DNA from: Planctomycetota bacterium
GTDB lineage: Bacteria > Planctomycetota > Phycisphaerae > Phycisphaerales > Phycisphaeraceae
DNA length: 64,000 nt
Direction of reading: 5' to 3'
Assembly (NCBI GenBank): GCA_021413865.1
Contig: JAIOPN010000052.1
Location: forward strand, 1 to 64,000
The stretch's first letter is position 1; every line of letters begins with the position of its first letter. A program made the position numbers and the translations under genes. A model generated the notes under the pieces. That model was given only the letters and a program-made list of their open reading frames with translations, did not search any database and was not told the origin of the DNA. Below, piece by piece: positions 16,192 to 26,226 of the stretch.

Positions 16192-17847
16192 ATGAAAAAG
16201 CAGCTGCACTCGACCGATCGAAACCTGATCGTCCACCTCCCGTTGGGCTCGGCGGTGCCCAGCCTGCTCGCGCCAGAGCGTGCGATCGGCAACCACGGCG
16301 TGCGGTTTGATGCGCGCGGCCCCAACGGCCGGGCCAACACCGCGGCTCGGTTCGACGGGCAGTCCTGGCTCGAGGTCCCCGATTCGCCGGCGCTGCGCAC
16401 GGGCAAACAGGACTTCTCGATCTCCGTCTGGGTCCACACGGAAAAAAACACCGACCGCATCGGCGACATCGCCTGTAAGTTCGACCCCATCACGCTCAAC
16501 GGGCTGAACCTGGGCGTGGTGACACAGGCGGGCTCGGCCGGTTCACAGCCCAACTACCGCAACCTCCACTTCGGGGTGGACGCGAACGTATCGGGCGGCA
16601 CGGAGTGGATCGACTGCGGCCGGCCCGGCAAGGCGATGAAGATCGCGGCGCTGGTGGTATGGAACGGCGACCTCTACGCCAGCACGATGGAATACGAGGC
16701 CGACGGCCGCGGCCACGTCTATCGCTACGAACGCGACGGCCGCTGGACCGACTGCGGCAGCCCGGACAAATCCAACTGCGTGATCTCCATGGCGGAGATG
16801 GGGGGCAACCTCTACTGCACGACCGGCCGGTACAAGACTTTCGGCTCGGTGATCCCCGACTCGCCCAACCACGAGCCGGGCGGGCATGTGTACCGCTACG
16901 CGGGCAAGAAGAAGTGGATCGACTGCGGACAGTTGATCGGCACGAAACGGACGGACATCAAGTTCGACTGGAACGCCTACGCCGAGCCGGGGCCAAGGGC
17001 CTACGCGGCGTCGTACCTCTGCGCGTTCAATGGCAAGCTCTACGCCGGCGCGCCGTACATCTACGGTGTGTGGGAATACCGCGGCGGGACGAAATGGCGA
17101 GAGCTGGGCCTCAAGCAACGCGTCATGGGCCTGCTCGGGCACAACGGTCATCTGCACGCCCTCTTCAACGGCGGGCCGGACGTGTGGCGCTACGACGGCA
17201 CGAACTGGGAATCGGTCGGCCAACTCCAGGAGACGACGCAGACCTACGGCGCGGCGATCTACCAGGGGAAGATGTATGTCTCCACTTGGCCCAACGCGCT
17301 GGTGCTGCGCGAGGAGGAGCCCGGCAACTGGGTGAACACCGGACGGCTGGGCTACAACATGGAGGTCATGGGCATGGCCGTGTACAACGGCAAGCTCTAC
17401 GCCGGCGTGCTCCCCATGGCCGACGTGCACCGCTACGAAGAAAACGGCTGGTCCTGGCAGGGGAACCTCGACGCCTCCAAGGTCGTGCTCAAGCGCGCCT
17501 GGTCGATGTGCGTGGCCAAGGGCGATCTCTTCGCCGGCACGCTCCCCTCCGGGCATGTGCTGCGCCGCCGCCAGGGCGCGGTGGCGACGGTAGACCGCTC
17601 GCTGGAGCCGGGCTGGCACCACATCGCCGCGGTGCGTAAGGGATCGCACCTCCTGTTGTATGTCGATGGCGTGGAGGTCTCGCGTTCGCCGGCGTTCAGC
17701 GGCCGGGCGATCAACCTCAGCAACGACAAGCCGCTCCGCATCGGCGCGGGCCAGCACGCACCATTCAACGGCCTGATGAGCGACCTGCGCATGTACGACC
17801 GCAGCCTTACCACGACGGAAGTGCGGAAGCTCGGCGGGAAGAAGTAA
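16192..17847 (+). CDS. LamG domain protein with an inserted beta-propeller
   Basis: The 551-residue protein starts with the first half of a LamG/concanavalin-like domain (about 10-115: ARFDGQSWLEVPDSPALRTG, FSISVWVHTEK) and ends with the second half (about 460-545: LEPGWHHIAAVRKGSHLLLY, VDGVEVSRS, FNGLMSDLRMYDRSLTTTEV). Between them lie about 350 residues of repeated blades of the type NGKLYAG...V(H/W)RY...W..., which look like a beta-propeller. There is no signal peptide at the ATG chosen (16192), so it may be cytoplasmic or secreted by another route. Function unknown; LamG folds commonly bind carbohydrate. Confidence 0.72.
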   Translation: MKKQLHSTDRNLIVHLPLGSAVPSLLAPERAIGNHGVRFDARGPNGRANTAARFDGQSWLEVPDSPALRTGKQDFSISVWVHTEKNTDRIGDIACKFDPITLNGLNLGVVTQAGSAGSQPNYRNLHFGVDANVSGGTEWIDCGRPGKAMKIAALVVWNGDLYASTMEYEADGRGHVYRYERDGRWTDCGSPDKSNCVISMAEMGGNLYCTTGRYKTFGSVIPDSPNHEPGGHVYRYAGKKKWIDCGQLIGTKRTDIKFDWNAYAEPGPRAYAASYLCAFNGKLYAGAPYIYGVWEYRGGTKWRELGLKQRVMGLLGHNGHLHALFNGGPDVWRYDGTNWESVGQLQETTQTYGAAIYQGKMYVSTWPNALVLREEEPGNWVNTGRLGYNMEVMGMAVYNGKLYAGVLPMADVHRYEENGWSWQGNLDASKVVLKRAWSMCVAKGDLFAGTLPSGHVLRRRQGAVATVDRSLEPGWHHIAAVRKGSHLLLYVDGVEVSRSPAFSGRAINLSNDKPLRIGAGQHAPFNGLMSDLRMYDRSLTTTEVRKLGGKK

Positions 17848-17855
17848 TTTTCGCC

Positions 17856-17876
17856 CCCTCTCCCTCCGGGAGAGGG
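17856..17876. repeat. Partial copy of a CTCTCCC-type palindromic repeat
   Basis: A short palindrome (CCCTCTCCC, 3-base spacer, GGGAGAGGG) between two converging genes. It matches the ends of the longer elements at 43634-43770 and 56872-57008. As a hairpin it could also help stop transcription from both sides. Confidence 0.7.
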
Positions 17877-17899
17877 GACCAGAGTCGTGAAACATGCGC

Positions 17900-18736
17900 T
17901 CAGTGCGTCAGCGCGTAGGCGAGGATGTTGACGTTGATCTTCTTGGCGGCCTTCACCTCGTTGCCGCCACAGCAGCAGCAGTTCGGGCCTGCGTTGGCGG
18001 TGTCGTTCAGGCCGTCGGGCGACCAGATCAGCACGATGCGGCCGTCGATCTCCAGGCCCTGGAGCACGGGCAGGCGCAGGTCGCCGGACTTGTAGGCCGA
18101 GGTGGTCACGTCATAAACGGTGTGGAAGACGGGGTGGTCGGCGGCCAGCGGCGTGAGCTTCGCATCGGGGAACATCCGGCGGACCTCGCCCTGCAGGCTG
18201 GTGTTCCACGGCTGCGAGCTGCACCCCGCCGACGCCAGCAGGAACCCGCCCGAGAGCAGGTACCGTTTGAGGTTGTCGCGGTCGGCGTCGGTGAACGTGA
18301 AGTCACCCTCCCCGGTCAAGATGGCGAACGGGTGGCTGAACAGCTCCTGGGAATCCATCCGGACGCTGGTGAAGTGGGCCGCGGTGCGGATGTGCGTGTC
18401 CTGCGCCGCCTGGGCGAGGAACTGATCGGAGAAACAGACCGAGGTCTTGCTCCCGCTGTAGGTCAGGTTCGCACAGTGCACCAGCGAAGGGTCGTCGCCG
18501 CCCTGTTGCGGTGCAGGCGGCACGGGGCTTGGCCGGCGTTGGGGCGCCCAGGGGTAATCGATCACGCGGTCGTCGCCGCCCTGCTGCGGCGCGGGGCTTG
18601 GCTGCGTCGTCGGGCCGGGCTCACCCGCCGCGAAGACGATGCCGGTGACGAGCATCAACGACAGAGCCGCGAGCGCCGTGATGTGTACGCGGCCGGTGGT
18701 GTTGGAGCCTTCTGCTCGACAGGTTTCTCTGCTCAT
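17900..18736 (-). CDS. DUF4159 family exported protein
   Basis: A 278-residue protein with an N-terminal hydrophobic signal (ITALAALSLMLVTGIVFAAG). A Pro/Gln-rich segment contains APQQGGDD twice, 26 residues apart. The C-terminal DUF4159 part has FTFTDADRDNLKRYLLSGGF, LLASAGC, and DHPVFHTVYD, and near the end an unusual NCCCCGG cluster. The family resembles glutamine-amidotransferase-like folds without catalytic residues and is a regular companion of BatA/MoxR operons. The ATG at 18734-18736 was chosen because it precedes the signal peptide directly; a longer frame would overlap the upstream gene. It is the last gene of the operon. Confidence 0.72.
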   Translation of the reverse strand: MSRETCRAEGSNTTGRVHITALAALSLMLVTGIVFAAGEPGPTTQPSPAPQQGGDDRVIDYPWAPQRRPSPVPPAPQQGGDDPSLVHCANLTYSGSKTSVCFSDQFLAQAAQDTHIRTAAHFTSVRMDSQELFSHPFAILTGEGDFTFTDADRDNLKRYLLSGGFLLASAGCSSQPWNTSLQGEVRRMFPDAKLTPLAADHPVFHTVYDVTTSAYKSGDLRLPVLQGLEIDGRIVLIWSPDGLNDTANAGPNCCCCGGNEVKAAKKINVNILAYALTH

Positions 18737-18800
18737 GGTTGTGCCCGATCCCGGCGTCACGCCGCCCGACACGCTTGATTCTAGCCCCGTTGCACCACTG

Positions 18801-21740
18801 TCACCGCTGTTCCTGCGCATCCTCGGCGAGCCTCCGGAAATAGGCTTCGGTCAATTCGCGGTAGGTGGCGGGCACGCCCGGCATCCCCGCCCCACCGCCG
18901 CCGCGCGGCGTCGCAGCACTCGAGCCCATCCGCTCCGCGCCACCGGAGGTTTCATCGTCCACCGAGGCGGCCCGACCGGGGCCTTTGCCCTCACCGCGCC
19001 TGCGCGCTTCCGCCCGTGATTCCCGGTCCGACCGCGGCATCGGGCCGACCACGCCCACCTTCCCCGTCGCCACCGCGCCGGCGCTCCCGCCGCCCTCACC
19101 GCCGCGCCGCACCGCCGCCGCGGCGCGACGCTTCGCCATGTCACGCAACATCTGACCCGTGCCCGGCTTCGCCAGCGACAGCTCCCGGTCGATCTCGTTT
19201 CCCGCCGCCTCGCCCACCGCCTCGCATTGCGACAGCAGCCCCTCCAGCTTGGATGCCGCTTTTTCGCTCGCCCCCGACGCGCCCGGGCCGTCCCCCTGCC
19301 GCGCCAGGCGGGCGCCGTCGAGTTGGTCGCTGGAGACATCCAATTTCTCGATCTCGTCCGCGAGTTGCCGCGCCGACTCGCTCATCTTCGGCAGCCGCTC
19401 CCCGGCCGACTCCGCCCCGTGCTGCAGGTCGGAAACCACATCCTCCAACTCGCGCCGCAGCTCTTCCTGCTCGCGTGCCAGCCGCTGCATCCGCTCCGGC
19501 GATGGGGGTTCCGCCCCCTGCTTCTTGCGGGCCACGGCCATGCGCGTCGCCAGGTCACGCTGACGCTCGGCGAGCGATTGCAGCCGCTGTGCCGCATCCT
19601 GGAGGTCATCCGCCATCCGCAACGTCTCCAGGTCCCGCTTGGCGGCCCCCATGCGCTGCTTGTCCTCCTCCTGGAACGGGCGATCCGTTTTGGCGAACCG
19701 TTCCATCTGTTTTTTCATATCCGACGACGCCCGATCTTCCTTCGCGGCACGTTCCATCTCTCCGCGCAGCGACTTCGCTGCTTCGCGCTGCTCGCGCAGG
19801 CCCTCGGCCGTCTCCCCCGCCGCGCGGCGGAACTCATCCTCGAAATCGAACACCATCGGTCGATCCGCCTGTTTCCGCGCCCTCTCCGCGAGTTCCTCCG
19901 CCTTCTTCTCGTATTGCTCCAAACGCTTCGCCAGGTCGGCCATGCGTTTCTTGTCGTCACCGTTCGGCGGGCCGGCCTTCTCCTGCAATTTCCTCATCTC
20001 CTCCAGCATCGCGGCCCGCTCCGCCTGCAACGCCGCGAGGTCGGCCTCCAGTTGCTTCCACTCCGCTTCCAGGTCCTCGACACGCAACTGGCTCTGCATC
20101 AGGTCGAGATACTCGTTCATCGAGATCACACGGATTTCATGCACCGGTGTGTCCGTGGATTGGCCGTCGGGCGGCTTGTTGTCCCGCGCCACGGCGAAAT
20201 AGCGGATCACATCCCCCGCGTGCATCGACGCCGCATCGACGGCCAGCCCGCGCGTCGCCCGCGCCGAGCCGGGCCGCTCCCCAATCAATGGCAGTTCCTC
20301 CGGCGTCGGTGTCTTCCCGTTCACCCCCCGGTGCAGCGACAGCCGTGACAAACCGATGTCGTCCCGCGCCTCAATTTGAACCTGGACCGGCCAACCCTCG
20401 GGCGCGATCACCACCGGATCGGGCTCGACGATTTCCACCTCGGGCGGCGCGTCACGAACGCAGACAAGCCGGCCACCGCTGGGCTTGAGGCCGGGCGTGC
20501 CGTCAACGCCGGTGATCGCGATGGAGTATTCCCCGCTGGACTCAACCGTGAACGCCGCCGTGGCGCGGCGGGGGTCGGCGGCATCGGGCGTCAACCGGAC
20601 CTGTCGGCTCGCGGGTTGCGTGGCGGGCTTCCCGTCAGCAATGCCCGCAATTGAACTAAGCGATATCACGCCGCCGCGCAGCGGGACGTTGCTCGTCACC
20701 GTGAGGGTGACACGCGTGCCCTCGAGCGCACTGATGACGCCGCGATCCACCGGTCCACCACGCGACGCCCAGCCCGTGTACGCGGGGAAGTCGTACCGCG
20801 CCGCGATCCGCTCGAATAACGGCACGGGCAGCACCGTGAGCTCGTGCACCTCGCTCCGCCCGCTCGGGGCCTCAACATAGAACCGCCGTGAGCGCTCGGC
20901 GCGGTCGATCGTCAGCACGAAGTCACGGCCATGAACGGCATCGGCCTGCGCCGCGTTCCCGCCCCCATCCACGGGACGTGGCGCGAGCAGCAACGGCACC
21001 CGTCGCCGCGAGCCGTCCGGCTCCACGAAGACGATCGAGGCCTCCTCCGTGACCCCGGGCCCATCGATGCGCGCCCGGATCGACGCGGCACGGCCCACGT
21101 ACGCCGGCCGTGGATCGACCGCCACGTCGAACGAGAGCAGCGTGAACGGCGGGTGATCCCCCCACGGGTCCGCCAGCCGCGGCACAACCGCGCGGAACAC
21201 GCCGGGCATCAGCGCGCATGAGAGCAACATCAACGCCGACGCGCCGACCGCCGACCACGCCGCGCGACGCCACGGCCGGCGTTCCATCGCCACCCTTGGA
21301 TGTACGCCCCCCGCCGCATCCGCTCCCTGCGCGATGGCCCGCCGCCGCAGCGGCTCGCTCACGCCGTCGCCCGCCGTGTGGGATAGGTCGAGCGCGTTGA
21401 TGAGCGGGTTGCCCGCGATGTCCAGCCGCTGTTCGAGCCAGATCGCCAGTGCGCGGGGGTTGCCCCGTTGCCGTAACGCCAATGCAACCCATATCACCGA
21501 CGCGGGGAGCGCCACAGCCAACGCAACATCCAATACCACCAGGCCGACGGGCGGCAACCCGGTCATGGCGTCGAGGATCACGGCCGCCAACAGCGCGGCG
21601 ATCATCACCGTAATGCCCCTCCCCGTCCGCACCGTCAATTCGGCGAGCCGCAGCCACCGCGCCGCTCCGGTGAGCAGCCGCGCCAGCGGGTCGGGCGGAC
21701 CGCCGGGTTGTTCCTCGGGCCTGTTCATGGCGTCGCTCAT
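18801..21740 (-). CDS. DUF4175-like large membrane protein with coiled coils
   Basis: This 979-residue protein has two membrane helices near the N-terminus (about 45-85) and another near residue 165, then an extracytoplasmic beta-rich region (about 200-530), and a very long charged coiled-coil region (about 535-830) rich in Glu, Lys, Arg and Gln. The C-terminus is Gly/Ala/Arg-rich and low in complexity. The layout matches DUF4175-type proteins found in MoxR/BatA operons. The ATG at 21738-21740 overlaps the TGA of the VWA gene. Function not established; the architecture suggests a scaffold in the envelope. Confidence 0.65.
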   Translation of the reverse strand: MSDAMNRPEEQPGGPPDPLARLLTGAARWLRLAELTVRTGRGITVMIAALLAAVILDAMTGLPPVGLVVLDVALAVALPASVIWVALALRQRGNPRALAIWLEQRLDIAGNPLINALDLSHTAGDGVSEPLRRRAIAQGADAAGGVHPRVAMERRPWRRAAWSAVGASALMLLSCALMPGVFRAVVPRLADPWGDHPPFTLLSFDVAVDPRPAYVGRAASIRARIDGPGVTEEASIVFVEPDGSRRRVPLLLAPRPVDGGGNAAQADAVHGRDFVLTIDRAERSRRFYVEAPSGRSEVHELTVLPVPLFERIAARYDFPAYTGWASRGGPVDRGVISALEGTRVTLTVTSNVPLRGGVISLSSIAGIADGKPATQPASRQVRLTPDAADPRRATAAFTVESSGEYSIAITGVDGTPGLKPSGGRLVCVRDAPPEVEIVEPDPVVIAPEGWPVQVQIEARDDIGLSRLSLHRGVNGKTPTPEELPLIGERPGSARATRGLAVDAASMHAGDVIRYFAVARDNKPPDGQSTDTPVHEIRVISMNEYLDLMQSQLRVEDLEAEWKQLEADLAALQAERAAMLEEMRKLQEKAGPPNGDDKKRMADLAKRLEQYEKKAEELAERARKQADRPMVFDFEDEFRRAAGETAEGLREQREAAKSLRGEMERAAKEDRASSDMKKQMERFAKTDRPFQEEDKQRMGAAKRDLETLRMADDLQDAAQRLQSLAERQRDLATRMAVARKKQGAEPPSPERMQRLAREQEELRRELEDVVSDLQHGAESAGERLPKMSESARQLADEIEKLDVSSDQLDGARLARQGDGPGASGASEKAASKLEGLLSQCEAVGEAAGNEIDRELSLAKPGTGQMLRDMAKRRAAAAVRRGGEGGGSAGAVATGKVGVVGPMPRSDRESRAEARRRGEGKGPGRAASVDDETSGGAERMGSSAATPRGGGGAGMPGVPATYRELTEAYFRRLAEDAQEQR

Positions 21741-24037
21741 AGCATCCCCCCGGTTCGGCGCGTGATCCACTCCGCGCCCGCCCAGACGAGCAGCGCGGTC
21801 AACAGCCACGCCCGGTCCCACACGTACACCGGTTGCGGATCGGTCCGCGTGAACGATTCCTGCCGACGCAGCGCCGCCAGCAACGCCTCGGGGTGGTCGC
21901 GGTCCAGGACCACGCCGCCCGAGCCCTCGGACAGGGCGCGCAGGCGGTGCGGGTCGGCGGCGGCGAATAAACGTTCACGGTCCACCGTGTTCGCGTTGAA
22001 CGAAGCCTCGATCCAGCGGTCGGCCGTGGGGTCTTTCACACGCGCGAGGTGGTTGCCCATCATCATGGGTGTGAACCGGGCGATCCGCCTGTCGCCGTGC
22101 GAGGCGTCGTCCGTCAGCGCGAGCGATTGCCTCCCGCCCGCGGGGTCCACGACCTCCATCGCCGTCAGTCGCTGGGCGACCGCCGCGTCGCGTGCGGCCA
22201 CGTCGAACCGCACCACCTCCCCCACCTGCACGTTCCGCCGTGACGGCCGGAGCGAGACCGCCTCGCCCGCCTTCAGGTCGGAGCCGAGCACCAGCCAGCG
22301 CACCATGTTGGACCAGAAGCGGTCGAACACGCCGGCCTTTTCGCGCACGCCCCGCGCGCCCAGGCTCCAGCGCCACAGGCCGTCCACGTACACCGCCGCG
22401 ACGAGGCCGCCGCCGTAGGGCATCGTCACCACCGCCGGTGATTCCTCGCGTCCCGCCTGGCCACCGACGGCCGCCTGCGCCTTTGCCAGCACCGTGGCGG
22501 CGGGTTTGACCGAGAGCACCCGCGCCGCCGACCCGATCTCGGGGAGCGACCGCACCGCCTGCGCCGATGCCGGCGTGCCGTCGGCCGACCGGCCAGCGTC
22601 GAAGCAGGGGTGGTCCCACCCCTCCCCCGTGGGCCAGAGCCGCACGCCGCGCATCTCCCCCACACCGAGTTCCACAGGCGACAGCACGGAGAGCGTCCGG
22701 TCGATCCGGCGCCCGCGCTCGGTGCTTGTCGTGGAGGGCCTGCCCCGCGCCAGCAGCACACGGCCGCCGCGCTCCGAGACGTACGCCGGCAGCAGCGCGG
22801 CCAGCGGCGCGGGCATCACGTTCTCCACCGACCGCCCGAGGATCACGGCGTCGTACCGCCGCAGCTCGTCGAGCGTCGCGGGCAGCTTGTCCGCCGCCGC
22901 CTCGCCGCGCGACACGATCGTCTCCCGGCGCAGCTCCGTGACCTGCGACACCTGCGTCAGCTCGATCCGCTCGTCCCGGCGCAGCGACTGGGCGAGGAAC
23001 TTCGTGTCCCAGTTCGGCTCGCCCTCGATCAGGAGCACACGCATCCGTGAGGGCATCACCTCGATAAAGACGCTCTGCGTATTGTTCGACCGCTCCACCT
23101 CGCCCTCCAGCGGGTCGGCGGTCACGCGGTACTCGTACTGGCCGGGGCTGGATTCCTTCACCGGGATCGACACCTGCACGGAGGACCGCCCCTCGAAGCG
23201 CACGTCGCGCACGGCCTCCCCGCCGGGCCCCTTGAGGCGCACGCGCGTGCCCCCGCCGTCGGCGCCGATCTGGTACACGCTCACCACCACCTGCCCCTCC
23301 TCGTTGACCAAGAGATACCCCTGCGACAACGCGGCCGCGACGGCCACGTCGGCGCGCGCGCGGGCCCCGCCGACCACCACGCTGTGGATCGCCACCCCGC
23401 GCCCCCGCGCCTGGAGTGTTACCGGCTCGATGCGGCGGTCCGTCGAGTCGCGCCCGTCGCTGATGACGACCACCGAGGACCCGCGGCTCTCCTGGGGCGT
23501 CTCGAGGATGGCCTGGTGCACCGAGGCCGTCACCTGCGTCGTCGCGCCGATGGCCTCGATCGTCCCGGCGGCGGCATTCATCGGCAGCCGCCGCGCGGCA
23601 GAATCGAACGCCATGAGCCGGACGTTGAACTCCCGGCCCAGCCGCTCGATCAGGTCGCGGTCAAGCCAGCGTGAGCAGGCGAACGCGATGCGGCTCTGCC
23701 CGTCGATGTCGGGCGTCTGCATCGAGGCGGAGGTGTCCAGGAGGAGCGTGACCACCGGCCGATCGGGCCGTTGCGACGACGGCGGCAATGTGCTGGGGCC
23801 CATGAGCAGCGCCACCAAACCCGCGATCAGCGTCAGACGCATGACGGTCACGGCGACCACCGCCGCACGACGGTCCCGCGGCGCCCGCGCCGCGACCCAC
23901 ACCGCCAGCGCGGCCAAGGCGACCCCGACGATGCCGATGACCGACGGCTGCGTGAACGGCCGCCAGATCAACGCGTGCACGGCGATGCCCGTCGGCATCC
24001 CGGTAAACATCGTGATGATCGGCGTTGCGATATTCAT
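21737..24037 (-). CDS. VWA domain membrane protein (Bat-operon type)
   Basis: A 766-residue protein with two N-terminal membrane helices (about 34-52 and 65-81), then a von Willebrand factor A domain whose metal-binding MIDAS motif is DTSAS at 101-105. A glutamine-amidotransferase-like segment follows (about 330-560, RVLLIEGEPNWDTKFLAQSL), and a final membrane helix near the C-terminus. It lies between the BatA-like gene (21-base gap) and the DUF4175 gene (4-base overlap). VWA proteins of this kind are thought to be clients of MoxR AAA+ ATPases. Confidence 0.78.
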   Translation of the reverse strand: MNIATPIITMFTGMPTGIAVHALIWRPFTQPSVIGIVGVALAALAVWVAARAPRDRRAAVVAVTVMRLTLIAGLVALLMGPSTLPPSSQRPDRPVVTLLLDTSASMQTPDIDGQSRIAFACSRWLDRDLIERLGREFNVRLMAFDSAARRLPMNAAAGTIEAIGATTQVTASVHQAILETPQESRGSSVVVISDGRDSTDRRIEPVTLQARGRGVAIHSVVVGGARARADVAVAAALSQGYLLVNEEGQVVVSVYQIGADGGGTRVRLKGPGGEAVRDVRFEGRSSVQVSIPVKESSPGQYEYRVTADPLEGEVERSNNTQSVFIEVMPSRMRVLLIEGEPNWDTKFLAQSLRRDERIELTQVSQVTELRRETIVSRGEAAADKLPATLDELRRYDAVILGRSVENVMPAPLAALLPAYVSERGGRVLLARGRPSTTSTERGRRIDRTLSVLSPVELGVGEMRGVRLWPTGEGWDHPCFDAGRSADGTPASAQAVRSLPEIGSAARVLSVKPAATVLAKAQAAVGGQAGREESPAVVTMPYGGGLVAAVYVDGLWRWSLGARGVREKAGVFDRFWSNMVRWLVLGSDLKAGEAVSLRPSRRNVQVGEVVRFDVAARDAAVAQRLTAMEVVDPAGGRQSLALTDDASHGDRRIARFTPMMMGNHLARVKDPTADRWIEASFNANTVDRERLFAAADPHRLRALSEGSGGVVLDRDHPEALLAALRRQESFTRTDPQPVYVWDRAWLLTALLVWAGAEWITRRTGGML

Positions 24038-24058
24038 CGGTCCTCGGTCATCCGCGCC

Positions 24059-26188
24059 TCATCGCGCCCAGCGCACCTGCACCAGCATCTCCGCCGCGAG
24101 CACCGCCATGGCGGCGAGGATCGCCCAGCCCCACAGCGGCTCGCCCCGCAGCGGCGGCGACATCGCCTCTTCACCCGCCCGCACCTCGATGCCGGAACCG
24201 CCGGCACGCAGCGCGCGATCCAACTCCGCCGGGTCGGCGCGGCGGAGGTCGCTCTCGCGCGGGTCCACGTTCACGGCACGCATCGCGAGCGTCTGATCGC
24301 CGGATCGCACGGTGTACATCCCCGGCTTGTCGGCGCTGCCGATGCTCGACAGCGCGTGTCCCGACTGGATGATTGAACCGGCCTCGGGGATCGGCCCGCC
24401 ATCGGGATCGAAAACGCGAGGGTCGTCGCCCGCGGCGGCGGCGGGGGCCGAATACCCGAGCGACAGCGGGTCGCCGACAAGGGGCGATTGCTCCTGAGTC
24501 CACCGGCGTGACGCCTGCGCGACCAAGCCGTGCAGGAGGGCGACGAAGGGGGCGTGCTTCGCCACGTCGCCGTCGGCGGGCGACACGCCGAAGTTGGCGA
24601 CGATGCAGCGCCCGTCGCCCACGGCGATGGCTGCGAGCGCGGGTCGGCCGTCGCTGAATCGCATCCATACCGTAGAGCCGTCGCGCGGCTTGGTGGTCTG
24701 CCAAGTCCGCGTGAAGCGTATCCGTGAGAACTGCCGCTGGCCGACCGGGTCGAACGGCCGCAGCAGGTCGCTCGACCAGTCCGCGTCGCCGATCGTGTCC
24801 GGCGGCGCATCGGGGGCGATGAGCCTGCGGGTCGTCGGCATGAAAGGCGTGACGCCGGACTTGTCGAGCGCGTCGAGCTTCTGGAGGTTGCCCGCCGAGG
24901 AGGCCGAGCCGCAAAGGAACAGGACCCCGCCACCACCCTTCATGTAGTCGTGAAGACGGTGCAGCAGCTGATCGGACATGTCGCCGGCGCCGGCGACGAC
25001 CACCGCCGCCGCCTCTTCCCACCGCGTGTCCGTCGCCTGCCGCGCGGTGAGCCGCCGTGCCGCGGGCGCGTCATGTGCGTTGCCCTCCGGCGATAGAGCG
25101 CGGAGCAGGTAATAGCCCTCGGCTTGCGGCGACAGGGCGTCGTCGTCGCCGATCAGGAGCACGGTCGGGCGTTCGACAACGTCCACGGCCGCGTAGGCGC
25201 GGTTGTCGGCGGCGAGGGCGTCGTCGGGGATGGCCAGCGTGAGCGTGTGAGGGCCGGGGCGGCTGAAGACGACGGGGAAAACAGCCTCGCCGTGCTGATG
25301 GGCGTCGAGGTGAATCTCCCGGGATTGCGACTCGACGCCATCCACCAGGAGCGCGAGACGGGTGGTGCGTTCGAGCGCGGAAAAGTTGGCGACGCGGGCG
25401 ACGACGCGCACGGGCCGACCGATGACGGGGTGCTCGGGCGTGACGGACGCAAACTGGACGGAGGCATTGCCCGGCGCGTCGCCGCGGATGGGGACGACGG
25501 TGATGCGGGTGCCGGCGGGCAGCGCGGCGGCGGCGGCGAGGATCGGGGCGGTGTCCGACCAGTTGGTCGCCTGCAGGTCGGAGACGATCACCAGGCTGCG
25601 CACACCTTGCACGGTGGCGAGCATCTCGCCGGCGCGGGCGATGGCGGCGGGAAGATCGGCACGCTCGGGGGTCGGGGTCGATCCGGCGAGGTCGGCGCGG
25701 AGCGCCGCCAGCGAGCGGGTGGGCACGGGGTGCGCGGGGCGTGGCCGGGCGCCGGCGTAGATCACGTTGGCGACATCCGGGCCCTGCGCCGCGTCCAGCG
25801 CCCGCGCCGCGGCGGCGCGGAGGTTCTGCATCAGCGGCACGCCGTCGATCAACTGGCCCGAAGAGGCGCTGGCGTCGAGCACGACGACGATGCCCGACGC
25901 CATGTCGGCGGTCGGCGACGCGACGCCCGGCGCGAGCCACGCCGGGCCGGTGAACGCCAGCACGATCAACAGCACGGCCAGGCAGCGCAGGAGCAGCAGG
26001 AGGAGCCTGCGGAGGCGGAAGAGGCTCGATTGCGTGGCCGAGGCCGCCGCCAGCAACGCGAGGGTCGGAAACTGGACGTGCCGTCGGGCGCGGCGGTGCA
26101 GGAGGTGCGCCGCGATGGGCAGCGAGAGCAGACCCAATCCCGTGAGCATCCAGGGCGCGGCGAGCGAGATGAAGGCGAGGCTGGTCAT
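24059..26188 (-). CDS. BatA-like N-terminal double-transmembrane / VWA protein
   Basis: The 709-residue protein opens with the BatA N-terminal double-transmembrane domain: PWMLTGLGLLSLPIAAHLL, then RRARRHVQFPTL, and a Leu-rich second helix (about 60-80). A VWA domain follows with MIDAS DASAS at 105-109. The middle has a CARDB/adhesion-like beta region (about 240-320) and an amidotransferase-like segment (about 330-450), and there is a membrane helix close to the C-terminus (LWGWAILAAMAVLAAEML). It follows the DUF58 gene by 38 bases in the same operon. Confidence 0.8.
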   Translation of the reverse strand: MTSLAFISLAAPWMLTGLGLLSLPIAAHLLHRRARRHVQFPTLALLAAASATQSSLFRLRRLLLLLLRCLAVLLIVLAFTGPAWLAPGVASPTADMASGIVVVLDASASSGQLIDGVPLMQNLRAAAARALDAAQGPDVANVIYAGARPRPAHPVPTRSLAALRADLAGSTPTPERADLPAAIARAGEMLATVQGVRSLVIVSDLQATNWSDTAPILAAAAALPAGTRITVVPIRGDAPGNASVQFASVTPEHPVIGRPVRVVARVANFSALERTTRLALLVDGVESQSREIHLDAHQHGEAVFPVVFSRPGPHTLTLAIPDDALAADNRAYAAVDVVERPTVLLIGDDDALSPQAEGYYLLRALSPEGNAHDAPAARRLTARQATDTRWEEAAAVVVAGAGDMSDQLLHRLHDYMKGGGGVLFLCGSASSAGNLQKLDALDKSGVTPFMPTTRRLIAPDAPPDTIGDADWSSDLLRPFDPVGQRQFSRIRFTRTWQTTKPRDGSTVWMRFSDGRPALAAIAVGDGRCIVANFGVSPADGDVAKHAPFVALLHGLVAQASRRWTQEQSPLVGDPLSLGYSAPAAAAGDDPRVFDPDGGPIPEAGSIIQSGHALSSIGSADKPGMYTVRSGDQTLAMRAVNVDPRESDLRRADPAELDRALRAGGSGIEVRAGEEAMSPPLRGEPLWGWAILAAMAVLAAEMLVQVRWAR

Positions 26189-26226
26189 GGGAGGGTCCGC
26201 GTTCGGCGGCGCGCGTGCGGGTCACG

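Noticed and set aside
19016-20488. 490-codon plus-strand frame opposite the DUF4175 gene
   Set aside because: Almost entirely Pro, Arg, Ser and Ala; the minus-strand gene has a clear start, domains and operon context.
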